Assembly (NCBI GenBank): GCA_002314195.1
Contig: DCCQ01000074.1
Span: forward strand, 7,764-71,763
DNA from: Bacteroidales bacterium UBA1077
GTDB taxonomy: Bacteria; Bacteroidota; Bacteroidia; Bacteroidales; UBA932
DNA: 64,000 bases
Direction of reading: 5' to 3'
The translations under genes and the position numbers were made by a program. Positions within the stretch are counted from its first letter, which is position 1; every line of letters starts with the position of its first letter. Positions 35,385 to 44,230 of the stretch are shown here, one piece after another. The notes beneath the pieces are model-generated. The model saw only the letters and a list, made by a program, of their open reading frames with translations. It ran no database searches and was not told the origin of the DNA.

Positions 35385-35395
35385 CAAATCTATTC

Positions 35396-38300
35396 TTATT
35401 TTCGAGGGAAGCGGACGGTGAAACAAGCCCCCTTGAGGGTGAATGACTTTGAGTAGAAGATCTCGCCGTTGCATTTTTCAAGAATATTCCTGCATATCGA
35501 CAGTCCCAGGCCGGTTCCGTTGCTCTTCGTCGTGAAGTTAGGCGTGAAGAGTTTCGAGCGGTTCTCCTCGCTGACTCCAGGACCGTTGTCTTCGAAGACG
35601 ATGTCGTAGAAGCCATCTTTGGAGGACAGGCGCAAGGACACCACGATCCGTCCCTGGAATGGTTCCAATCCTTTTTCTTCAGTTTCAGCCTGTGCGTTCT
35701 CGATTGCCTGGACGGCGTTGTTGATCAGGTTTACGAACACGCGTGTGAGCTGAGGTTTCGGACCCATGACCGAAGCGTTGTCGAGCCCCATGTAGGAGAA
35801 CTTGATGTTGTCCCTGCTGTCGAACAGGTCGATTTCTTCCTTCAGAAGGTTGTCCAGATTGATTTCCACCGGCTCCTCGGTGTAGAGTTTGGCGAATGTC
35901 GAGAATTCGTTGGCGGTGTCGGCCAACAGATCTATCTGCTTGAGAACCTCCACTGAAATTTCGTCGAACCTGTCGGCCCATGCCGGATTCCCGTTGCTCT
36001 TCATCCTGATAAGCCTCTGAATCTGAAGTTTTATCGGAGTCAAAGGGTTCTTGATCTCATGGGCGACCTGACGCGCCATTGTCGCCCAGGCCTTGTCCCT
36101 TTCCGCCTGAGTGAGCTTCCTTGTGGAGTTGTAGAGATCGTGCACCATCAGATTGTAAGCCCTGACCAGCCGCGCGACCTCGTCGTCCCGCTCATAGACG
36201 ATATATTCAAGATTGTTGATGCTGGCTTCATTCATCTTCCGCCCCATTTCGGACAGAGGCTTGAACATCTTGTCCACAGCCGTGGCCATTATGAACCTTG
36301 CCAGAAGCAGCAGTATCATGAACACGGTGACGACAGAGATGGAATGCAGCACGGCTTCCGACTTGAAATCGAAACTCTCGTCTGTGAACGGTGAACACAT
36401 GATGGCGATCATCTTGCCTTGCGCGTTGAACACCGGAGCGTAGAGGAAATATGTCGGTTTGGCTCCGATGTACTCCTTCCCTATGTAGTACCTTTTATTT
36501 TTGTAGATGATGCTTTCAAACGCGTCCGGATTCATCCTGGAACCGAGCAACATCCTGTCGAACACTTCGGGAGTGGTGGAGCGGAATTCTTTGCCGTTCG
36601 TGGTGTAGAGGGTTATGTCGGACTTCATCGTGTTGCTGATGTCTTCCAGAATCATCGACGCCTCTTGTGAACTGAAATCGGAGAAGTCCTGGACATAGCG
36701 GCATCTTGCCTGAAGCAGGGTCTGCAGCGAGTTAACCTTGTCCGCCATCGAGGATTTAAGGTTGGCGCTGTTTCTCCTGTAGACGAACAGCACACTGACA
36801 CCCGCCAGGGTGATGAGCGTCATGATTAGAGCCAGAAGCATTGCGGCGTTGATCCTGGATTTGTAGTAGTTGCTCTCGCGATGCCGCGGATGTACACGGG
36901 TGAGCGTCATGAGAGTGAGGCAGAAATAGAAGACCAAAGTCAGGAAAAGGAAGGCCACGATGTAGGAGAAATCCTCTGTCTTCGGCCTGGAGACAATGAT
37001 AAGGTCATCATCGGAGATCTTGTTGACGAAATGAGTGTAGCCGTTCATCCGCACCACCCCGTCAACCGCCTCGTCGATTTCGTGCTCAAGGTCTTCATCC
37101 ACGATTGTCGGGTAGGAATAATTTCCCTTGTAGGAAGTCAGCACCTTGCCGGAATACTTCGCGTATGAATATCTTGCCGGAATCAGCACGTCCCCGGGGG
37201 CCGAATATCCCAGCAGGCGGGCATAGCCCCTGTTCTCGCGGTTTGACTTAGGCGACACCCTCATGAGCATCATCGTGACACCGTTGCCGTAGTTATAGTA
37301 GGCGAAACTGCCGGCATATAGACTGTGGCCGCTTGCGTCCCTCAAGTACCTGAATCTTGAGCCGTCGGAAATCGCCTTTCCTCGGCTGACCATTTCGGTG
37401 AAATAGGCTATCGCGCCCTTGTCCCTTACGCTTTCTGGAAACAGTTCCACCGCGATGTCGTAGTCCTGCGCCGCCATCGGCATGTAACTTTCTATTATTC
37501 TGTTCAGGATTATGCCGTTGCTGTTCTGAATGGCCGAGAGAGTGCCGATCAGTTGGTCGGACGCGATTTTGTCTTCCACGCGGCGGAGTTCCAGTTCGAG
37601 GCTGATGTCGCGCTCTATTGACAGCCTGTTGGCCCACACGTTGACCCTGTTCTGCTCCTTGCGGAACCCCAGAGTTCCGGCCATGATCACCATGTAGGAG
37701 GCGAAGATGACAGCCGTGACGGTCCTGCCGCCTGCAGAGAACAGATCGTGCCTGATTCCGAACAGGCGCTTGAGCGCCGGCATGAGCATCTGGGTCAACA
37801 GCGGGACTGTCATCAGCAGCCCTGTCAGCATCAGGTAGACCAGCAGACTGAATATGTTGAGGTCATTCAGCCTGTAGAGTTCCAGTGAGATGTTGGAGTT
37901 CAGGATGACACTTCTGAATATCACATGGACGAAGACCAGGACGCCCGTGGTAAGAAGAAGCACGAATATGGCATAGATCCAAAGGGACAACTTCACACGC
38001 CTTGTCTTGAGGATGCGCCTGAATATGTCGTTTCTTGTCACGAACGTGCAGCCGATGCACAGTATGATAAGCAAGACAGTGATAAGCACAGCTCCAAGAG
38101 AATTGAACAACTGGCCGTCGGCATAGACCGTCGGCGAGAAAAGTCTTGAGCTGTTCTTCATGTTCTCTCCCCAGAAGTATGTGGCCGCTATCACTGCCAT
38201 GAGCCCTCCGAGGACCAGCAGGAGCCGTTTCATGCTTTTTTTCTCTGCCAGGTGCAGAAGGGATGCGGTGATGAAACAGATTATCGCCAGCCAAATCATT

Positions 38301-38956
38301 GTGGAGTGTGTCGCCGCGGGCTGGCCCGAGACAGGACTCGACATGATTTTGAACACAGGTTTGCCATCGAATGTTACTGCGGAGCCGCTGCTTTCCGACA
38401 GGGGGACAATCATATAACCCCGCCCAAGGCCGAGTTTGCTGTTCACCCCGTTCGGACTGTCTTCTGACATAGAGTCAACAATCTCCAGTCCGGCGATCAC
38501 CTTCCGGCTTCCCAAGGACTCGGATTTCACCAGGTACCATTTCTGCCCATAATTGGCGAAGGATGGCTCCTGAATGACTTCGGCGAGCGGGGAGTTAATG
38601 CTTTCTCCGGGCTTGGAGAGCCGCGGAAACACAATCCTTGACGCGATGTCGTCGTTCCTGACCGGGAACTGGTTGCTCCACGACTGAAGAGTGTCTTCTA
38701 TGTACCTGTAGATGACCATGTCGGACGGCACGTTATTGTGCCCGGCCCACACCCTTCGGTCAGCCGTGAGGGCGGACCCGATGTAGTCATCCAGAATGTG
38801 CATTCTGTCGCTGACGGCCCTGCTGACCTTGCCCGCCTCCCTTTCCGTGTTGCCGGGAAGCTTGCTGATGGACAGCGAGAAGAACAGAAGAATGACGGCG
38901 GACGCCAGAAACACTCCTGCCAGACAACTCTTTATGCCAAACCTTTTGACCTTCAT
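35396..38956 (-). CDS. Large NtrY-like membrane sensor histidine kinase
   Basis: 1186 residues from the ATG at 38956. A first helix (about 10-30) and an extracytoplasmic region are followed by a block of seven or more helices (about 215-440), a second extracytoplasmic region, two more helices, a further sensor region and a last helix. Then come HAMP, the HisKA H-box RQVAHEIKNPLTPIKL and an HATPase with N box (VNLINNAVQAIE), DNGPGV and GTGLGLSI. The H-box wording is that of NtrY. No response regulator is nearby, so its partner is unknown. It overlaps the end of rlmH by four bases. Confidence 0.9.
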   Translation of the reverse strand: MKVKRFGIKSCLAGVFLASAVILLFFSLSISKLPGNTEREAGKVSRAVSDRMHILDDYIGSALTADRRVWAGHNNVPSDMVIYRYIEDTLQSWSNQFPVRNDDIASRIVFPRLSKPGESINSPLAEVIQEPSFANYGQKWYLVKSESLGSRKVIAGLEIVDSMSEDSPNGVNSKLGLGRGYMIVPLSESSGSAVTFDGKPVFKIMSSPVSGQPAATHSTMIWLAIICFITASLLHLAEKKSMKRLLLVLGGLMAVIAATYFWGENMKNSSRLFSPTVYADGQLFNSLGAVLITVLLIILCIGCTFVTRNDIFRRILKTRRVKLSLWIYAIFVLLLTTGVLVFVHVIFRSVILNSNISLELYRLNDLNIFSLLVYLMLTGLLMTVPLLTQMLMPALKRLFGIRHDLFSAGGRTVTAVIFASYMVIMAGTLGFRKEQNRVNVWANRLSIERDISLELELRRVEDKIASDQLIGTLSAIQNSNGIILNRIIESYMPMAAQDYDIAVELFPESVRDKGAIAYFTEMVSRGKAISDGSRFRYLRDASGHSLYAGSFAYYNYGNGVTMMLMRVSPKSNRENRGYARLLGYSAPGDVLIPARYSYAKYSGKVLTSYKGNYSYPTIVDEDLEHEIDEAVDGVVRMNGYTHFVNKISDDDLIIVSRPKTEDFSYIVAFLFLTLVFYFCLTLMTLTRVHPRHRESNYYKSRINAAMLLALIMTLITLAGVSVLFVYRRNSANLKSSMADKVNSLQTLLQARCRYVQDFSDFSSQEASMILEDISNTMKSDITLYTTNGKEFRSTTPEVFDRMLLGSRMNPDAFESIIYKNKRYYIGKEYIGAKPTYFLYAPVFNAQGKMIAIMCSPFTDESFDFKSEAVLHSISVVTVFMILLLLARFIMATAVDKMFKPLSEMGRKMNEASINNLEYIVYERDDEVARLVRAYNLMVHDLYNSTRKLTQAERDKAWATMARQVAHEIKNPLTPIKLQIQRLIRMKSNGNPAWADRFDEISVEVLKQIDLLADTANEFSTFAKLYTEEPVEINLDNLLKEEIDLFDSRDNIKFSYMGLDNASVMGPKPQLTRVFVNLINNAVQAIENAQAETEEKGLEPFQGRIVVSLRLSSKDGFYDIVFEDNGPGVSEENRSKLFTPNFTTKSNGTGLGLSICRNILEKCNGEIFYSKSFTLKGACFTVRFPRK

Positions 38957-39426
38957 TCGTGATGATATGGTTCTCCTTTGATTATGGTGAATGCCCTGTA
39001 AAGCTGCTCTGTGAAGATCGTCCTGACCATCTGGTGCGAAAAAGTCATCTTCGACAATGAGACCTTTCCGTTGCACCTGGCATAGACTGCCTCTGAGAAG
39101 CCGTAGGCGCCGCCGATCACAAATACAATATCTTTGCCACCGCCGAGCGTCATCTTCCTGATCTCGTCGGCGAATTCGATTGATCGGTACTCTTTGCCGT
39201 GCTCGTCAAGCAGGATAACCCTGTCTGCCGGTTTTATGTTTTTGAGTATCTGCTCCCCTTCTTTGTCCTTGATCTGCGCTTTCGACAGTGCGGACGTGTT
39301 TTTCAACTCGGGAATCTCACAGATCGTGAACGGCACATAATGTGACAGTCTGGAGGAATATGTCTCCAGGCCTTCACGCACCCAGGATATGTCGGTTTTT
39401 CCGACTGCCAGTAAAGAAATCTTCAT
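38953..39426 (-). CDS. rlmH: 23S rRNA (pseudouridine1915-N3)-methyltransferase
   Basis: 157 residues, exactly the family length. A SPOUT-type knot with LLDEHGKEYRSIEFA, the SAM-binding FVIGGAYGFS and the C-terminal LSKMTFSHQMVRTIFTEQLYRAFTIIKGEPYHHE, all diagnostic for RlmH. It methylates Psi1915 in helix 69 of 23S rRNA. The ATG at 39426 is preferred to a GTG one codon earlier. The promoter lies so close that the mRNA may have almost no leader. Confidence 0.96.
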   Translation of the reverse strand: MKISLLAVGKTDISWVREGLETYSSRLSHYVPFTICEIPELKNTSALSKAQIKDKEGEQILKNIKPADRVILLDEHGKEYRSIEFADEIRKMTLGGGKDIVFVIGGAYGFSEAVYARCNGKVSLSKMTFSHQMVRTIFTEQLYRAFTIIKGEPYHHE

Positions 39427-39431
39427 CACTG

Positions 39432-39462
39432 CAAAAATAATGAAGATGTTGTGATATTCAAA
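39432..39462 (-). promoter_or_regulatory. Promoter of rlmH (and the kinase behind it)
   Basis: On the minus strand, TTTG (39459-39462), 19 bases, then TATTTTTG (39432-39439), a full match. Only five bases separate the -7 box from the rlmH ATG. Confidence 0.78.
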
Positions 39463-39482
39463 AAAAGGATTGTCCAGGAGGC

Positions 39483-39920
39483 ATGGCTCGGATTTTGCAA
39501 AAAATAATTCTCTTTATGAAGGTATTCGCGAAGATATTCACGGCACTTTCGGTGCTCTTGTCCTGTGTCAACGGCAACGCCGCCGCTGACAATTACGATG
39601 TCTTCGTGCCGATAGCGAAGTACCTTGGGATGGGAGACGCCGAGAAACTGTCCGCTTGGTTTGATGACAACCTGGAGATCACCATAATGTCAACAACCAA
39701 TGATTCCAGCAAGAACCAGGCGAAGCAGATTCTGAAGGCCTTTTTTGACAATCACACCCCTCGTTCATTCGAAATCCGTCACACCGCGTCCAGGTCAAAC
39801 TCCAAGTACGCCCTTGGTTTTCTGAATGCGGGCGGCGAAGTCTTTGAGGTCACGATTTTTGTCAGTGACTGCGGGGGAAGGTACAAGATCCAGCAACTGA
39901 AGATTGACAGAATCCGATGA
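39483..39920 (+). CDS. DUF4783-family exported protein
   Basis: 145 residues (134 from the alternative ATG at 39516, which may be the true start). A signal peptide ends near NGNAAA. The mature part has the small NTF2-like pattern of DUF4783 (ADNYDVFVPIAKYLGMGDAEKLSAWFDDNLEITI, QAKQILKAFFDNHTPRSFEIRHTAS, YKIQQLKIDR). Function unknown. The next gene starts about 20 bases later. Confidence 0.78.
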   Translation: MARILQKIILFMKVFAKIFTALSVLLSCVNGNAAADNYDVFVPIAKYLGMGDAEKLSAWFDDNLEITIMSTTNDSSKNQAKQILKAFFDNHTPRSFEIRHTASRSNSKYALGFLNAGGEVFEVTIFVSDCGGRYKIQQLKIDRIR

Positions 39921-39939
39921 TTCCGTCTTTGGAGACTTA

Positions 39940-42477
39940 ATGATGACAACCCGTTTCGGAAACATACTTGGAACTCTATCTGTAACCATCATTCTGACGA
40001 TTCTTTCCTTTACAAACGCCAATGCTCAGGCCACAAAGGTGAAGGGGCGTGTCGTTGATGCGTCCACCGGCGAAGGTATTCCTTTCGCCGGGGTGTATTT
40101 CAAAAATTCCACTGTCGGCGTGTCGGCGGATCTGGACGGCTATTATTTCCTGGAAACAAGAGACACACTGTCTCTTCTGTCCGCTTCCATCCTGGGTTAT
40201 GAGGAACAGGTGGTGAAGGTGAACCTGCATAGATTCAATGAGGTCAACTTTGCCCTCAGACCGGTTGTCGACGAACTTAACGCGGCACTCGTGAAACCTG
40301 ACGACCGCTACATGCGCTCTATCCTCAAGAAAATCGATGAGGCCAAGTCCAGGAACAATCCAGAGAGGCGGAGGCTGTACAGCTGCGATGTCTATACCAA
40401 GATGGAATTGGATGTCACCAATCCTGAAAACCCTATGATCAGCAGTTTCCTGCCTAAGGACTTCAAGTTTGTCTATGACTATATGGACACGTCCGTTGTG
40501 TCGGGAATGCCTTTCCTTCCTGTCCTTATCTCGGAGACCACATCCAGGTACTATCACCGCAAGGACCCGCCTTCCGACAGGGAGGTCATAAAGGCGACCA
40601 GAATATCTGGTGTCGACAAGAATCCGATCCTTGCCCAATTCACAGGTAATATGTACGTTAAGACGAATTTCTACGAAAACTACATCAACATCTTTCAGGT
40701 GGAGATTCCGTCACCTTTGGCATCCAACGGCATGACATATTACAACTACTACCTTGTCGACAGTCTTCAGATTGATGGCCGCAAGACCTACAAGATCCGT
40801 TTCCACCCTTCCAAGTGGGTGTCCTCGCCGACATTTGACGGAGAAATGTCCATAGATGCCGGCGAATATGCTCTAAGGGATATTCATGTGAGGCTGAAGA
40901 AAGGCTCGAACGTGAACTGGGTCAGGGACATGACCATCGATGTTGTGAACACCCGCCTGCCTGATTCGACATGGTTCTACAAGCAGGACAGAATGTATGT
41001 GGATTTCTCTCCGACGACACGTGACTCGTCCAAGATCGTGACATTTCTGGGAAACCGCCAGATTGACTATTCGAACCCTGATTTCGCCACGACCTACAGA
41101 GAGGACAAGGATGACATGAGCGCTCAGGTACAGGCCGGTAAGGATGTCATCAACAATGACGAGTCCTATTGGCAGGGCGTGCGCCCGTTTCCTTTGAGCG
41201 ATAAGGAGCGGGGAATCTACAATATGGTTGACTCCATCAAGAATGTACCGCTCTACAAGGATGTCTATGCCCTTGCGGAGATGCTTGTCAACGGCTTCCT
41301 CAACACTAAGTACGTCGGTTTCGGACCGTATTCCTCACTGTACAGTTTCAATGAATTGGAGGGTGGAAGGATTCAGCTTGGAGTCCGCACCACCAAGGAT
41401 TTCAGCCGCAGGGTAAGGCTCATGGGATATGCCGCATACGGCTTCAAGGACAAGACGTTCAAGGGAGGAGGTACATTTGAGTACATGTTCAACAACCAGC
41501 CGACCAGCAAGCTGACGCTCTCGTACAAGCATGATGTGATGCAGTTGGGCAAGGGGCCGTCGGTCTATGGCAGCGGAAGCCTGATGTCGTCAGTGCTTGC
41601 CAAGGCCAACAGTCAGAAGATGAGCATGGTGAATGACTACGCCCTTTCCTGGCAGAAGGAGTGGACGCAGAACTTCAATATGATCGTTTCGTTGGAGAGC
41701 CGGAGGATATTCTCGAATCCGTTCGTTCCGATGGTTACCCGCGACGGGAACATATTCAATTCGGTCGGATATAACCAGGCGCATCTCCAGCTCCGTTTCT
41801 CGAAGGAAGAAATCGTGACCCGAGGGGTGTTCGACAAGCATTACATGTACTCGAAGTACCCGGTGGTGACGCTGGATCTCATCGGATCGACCAAAGGGAT
41901 CGGGAAGAATGAATATTCCTACTTCCGCCCCGAGATGTCAATCCATTACACACTGCCGATTCCGCCTCTTGGGCTGTCAAAGTTCAATCTGAGTTCCGGT
42001 ACGATAGTGGGAAAGGTGCCGTACCCGATGCTAAAGATTCACGAGGGCAACGGAACCTACACGTTCTCAAGATATGCATTCAACTGCATGAACTACTACG
42101 AGTTCGCCTCCGACCTATGGACAACGTTCTTCTGGGAGCATAATTTCAAAGGTTTCTTCCTTGGCAAGATTCCTTTGCTGAAACGGCTTCAGTGGAGGGA
42201 AGTGGTCTCGTTGAGAGCGGCTTACGGTACGGTCCGGAGGCAGAACAACGGCATCGTCGGGGATGAGAAATCCGGTGCTGTGATGCTGTTCCCGGAGAAG
42301 ATGGGAAAACTGAACCGTCCGTATGTTGAGATGGGAGCGGGAATCACGAATATATTCAGAATCCTGAGGATTGACGCCTTCTGGCGGATGACACACCGCT
42401 ATGAGATGAAGGACGGGGTGAAGGTCCCGCATGATAACCGCTTCGTGGTCACATTCGGCCTGGAATTCAGGTTCTAG
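39940..42477 (+). CDS. DUF5686 outer-membrane protein with carboxypeptidase-like regulatory domain
   Basis: 845 residues from the ATG at 39940 (a second ATG follows at once). Signal peptide to about residue 33 (FTNANAQA), then a CarboxypepD_reg domain (about 35-115, VKGRVVDASTGEGIPFAGVYF). A long DUF5686 region follows, ending in a predicted barrel with a C-terminal aromatic strand (FVVTFGLEFRF). Such proteins sit in the outer membrane of Bacteroidota; the role is unknown. Close spacing to the DUF4783 gene suggests one transcript. Confidence 0.88.
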   Translation: MMTTRFGNILGTLSVTIILTILSFTNANAQATKVKGRVVDASTGEGIPFAGVYFKNSTVGVSADLDGYYFLETRDTLSLLSASILGYEEQVVKVNLHRFNEVNFALRPVVDELNAALVKPDDRYMRSILKKIDEAKSRNNPERRRLYSCDVYTKMELDVTNPENPMISSFLPKDFKFVYDYMDTSVVSGMPFLPVLISETTSRYYHRKDPPSDREVIKATRISGVDKNPILAQFTGNMYVKTNFYENYINIFQVEIPSPLASNGMTYYNYYLVDSLQIDGRKTYKIRFHPSKWVSSPTFDGEMSIDAGEYALRDIHVRLKKGSNVNWVRDMTIDVVNTRLPDSTWFYKQDRMYVDFSPTTRDSSKIVTFLGNRQIDYSNPDFATTYREDKDDMSAQVQAGKDVINNDESYWQGVRPFPLSDKERGIYNMVDSIKNVPLYKDVYALAEMLVNGFLNTKYVGFGPYSSLYSFNELEGGRIQLGVRTTKDFSRRVRLMGYAAYGFKDKTFKGGGTFEYMFNNQPTSKLTLSYKHDVMQLGKGPSVYGSGSLMSSVLAKANSQKMSMVNDYALSWQKEWTQNFNMIVSLESRRIFSNPFVPMVTRDGNIFNSVGYNQAHLQLRFSKEEIVTRGVFDKHYMYSKYPVVTLDLIGSTKGIGKNEYSYFRPEMSIHYTLPIPPLGLSKFNLSSGTIVGKVPYPMLKIHEGNGTYTFSRYAFNCMNYYEFASDLWTTFFWEHNFKGFFLGKIPLLKRLQWREVVSLRAAYGTVRRQNNGIVGDEKSGAVMLFPEKMGKLNRPYVEMGAGITNIFRILRIDAFWRMTHRYEMKDGVKVPHDNRFVVTFGLEFRF

Positions 42478-42487
42478 CGCCAGTGCC

Positions 42488-42517
42488 TTGATAATAGGAA
42501 CGGATTGCCTATCTTTG
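42488..42517 (+). promoter_or_regulatory. Promoter of lnt
   Basis: TTG (42488-42490), 19 bases, TATCTTTG (42510-42517). The ATG at 42526 is only eight bases beyond the -7 box. Confidence 0.75.
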
Positions 42518-42525
42518 CAAAGATT

Positions 42526-44142
42526 ATGTCCAGAAAATTGACAATATTGCTGCTGACTGTCTTGTCGTCAGCTTTGCTCAGCGTTCCGTTCCTGGTTCCT
42601 GGGACTGGATGGCTGTCTTTGATAGCCTTTGTGCCGCTTCTGTGGGCCGAGGATATCGCCACAGGTGATGAAATGAGGGGTTTCTGTTGGTACCACTACC
42701 TGTGTTTCGTGCTATGGAATGCGGCCACGACTTTCTGGGTCTGCAATGCCACCGTGGGAGGCGGAATATTCGCCATTCTTGCCAACTCTTTCCAGATGTC
42801 GTTGATATTCGGGCTGTTCCGTTGGAGCAGAAAGTGGCTTCGAGGTGCGCTTCCTTACATATTCCTCGCTTTCGCCTGGATCGCGTGGGAGCGGTGGTAC
42901 CTTACCGACGCTCAGATCAGCTGGCCTTGGCTCGTGCTTGGTAACGCCTTCGCGCGCACGACCGGCTGGATCCAGTGGTATGAATATACCGGCACGCTCG
43001 GCGGCTCGCTCCTTGTCTGGGCGGCGAACCTCAGTGTCTTCGGCGTCCTTGAATCATTGGCAAACGGACGTTGGATGACATTCAACCATAAGGCGAAGTC
43101 CGCGGCCTTGCTGGGAACTCTGGCCTTGTTTGTCGCCCCTCATGTCGTGTCCATGTTCCTTAATCCCGAGCCTTGTGACGAGACTCTTGACGTTGTCATC
43201 GCGCAACCGAACATCGACCCGTACAACAAGTTCGGAGGAATGACGCAGGAGGAACAGAACGAACTGTTGATCAGTCAGTTTGAGGATCTTCCTGACAGTG
43301 TTCCCGTACTGCTTTTGGCTCCGGAGACCTTTACCGGAGACGTGGTGACAAACGACCCTTCGGCCAGCCCTTCCGTTCAGAGATTCACGTCGTTCCTCAA
43401 AGGGCATCCAAACGCCAATCTTCTTGTCGGAGCGTCTTCCAGGACATATCTGAAGAGGGCTCTGAAGCCTTCATACACAGCCCGCCGTGCAGGGGATGGG
43501 GTTTGGATGGAATCACACAATTCAGCCCTGATGCTGGATGCGTTCTCTTTTCCGGAAGTGTTTCATAAAAGTAAACTGGTCGTCGCCGTAGAGATGACTC
43601 CGTATCCCGCGGTCTTCTGCAGGATAGACGATTGGCTCGGTGGCGTGATGGGTCGTTGCATCGGCCAGAACGAGGCCGCTCCTCTTCATTTCAATGAATA
43701 TACCCGCGCTTCGGACGGTACCGCTGTGGTAAAGGAGACGATTCCTGTAGGCTGCGCGGTCTGCTATGAGTCCGTCTATGGCGAGTACTGCACTGGATAT
43801 GTCCGTAAAGGAGCCCGGCTCTTGACCGTGATCACCAACGATGCATGGTGGGGGGACACTCCCGGCTACAGGCAGCATCTGTCTTACGCCTCGCTTCGGG
43901 CCATCGAGACGCGCCGCTGGATCGCGCGCAGCGCCAACACCGGCATCTCTGCCATAATCGATCCGTCCGGCAAGGTGGTCTCACACACCTCTTGGTGGCG
44001 GCCTGAGGTTCTGAAAGGCAAGGTCGGACTCAATGACAGGCAGACTTTCTTTGTCATCCATGGCGATTTCATCGGCCGCCTCTCCACCCTGATGGCCGCC
44101 CTCATCCTCCTCGCCACCATTGTCCGACGTTTCTCCAGGTAA
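42526..44142 (+). CDS. lnt: Apolipoprotein N-acyltransferase
   Basis: 538 residues from the ATG at 42526; an upstream TTG in frame lies within the promoter and is rejected. N-terminal helices (about 5-205) are followed by a periplasmic nitrilase-like domain, with the catalytic Glu in LLAPETFTG, a Lys near 325-345 and the Cys in VGCAVCYESVYGEY. It adds the third acyl chain to lipoproteins in the inner membrane. An insert between the Glu and Lys segments is somewhat long. It converges on the rng gene. Confidence 0.93.
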   Translation: MSRKLTILLLTVLSSALLSVPFLVPGTGWLSLIAFVPLLWAEDIATGDEMRGFCWYHYLCFVLWNAATTFWVCNATVGGGIFAILANSFQMSLIFGLFRWSRKWLRGALPYIFLAFAWIAWERWYLTDAQISWPWLVLGNAFARTTGWIQWYEYTGTLGGSLLVWAANLSVFGVLESLANGRWMTFNHKAKSAALLGTLALFVAPHVVSMFLNPEPCDETLDVVIAQPNIDPYNKFGGMTQEEQNELLISQFEDLPDSVPVLLLAPETFTGDVVTNDPSASPSVQRFTSFLKGHPNANLLVGASSRTYLKRALKPSYTARRAGDGVWMESHNSALMLDAFSFPEVFHKSKLVVAVEMTPYPAVFCRIDDWLGGVMGRCIGQNEAAPLHFNEYTRASDGTAVVKETIPVGCAVCYESVYGEYCTGYVRKGARLLTVITNDAWWGDTPGYRQHLSYASLRAIETRRWIARSANTGISAIIDPSGKVVSHTSWWRPEVLKGKVGLNDRQTFFVIHGDFIGRLSTLMAALILLATIVRRFSR

Positions 44143-44202
44143 GCGTCACGACATCCGGTCGCGGACTCTGTCGTAAGCGGCCGCGCCAATCTGCTAAGCA
44201 TG

Positions 44203-44230
44203 AAAAAGGGACCTAAAGCCGGTCCCCTTT
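44203..44230. terminator. Hairpin between lnt and rng (convergent)
   Basis: AAAAGGGACC (about 44203-44212) pairs imperfectly with GGTCCCCTTT (44221-44230). It includes the stop codon of rng. T-rich sequence flanks it on both strands, so it can serve both genes. Confidence 0.55.
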
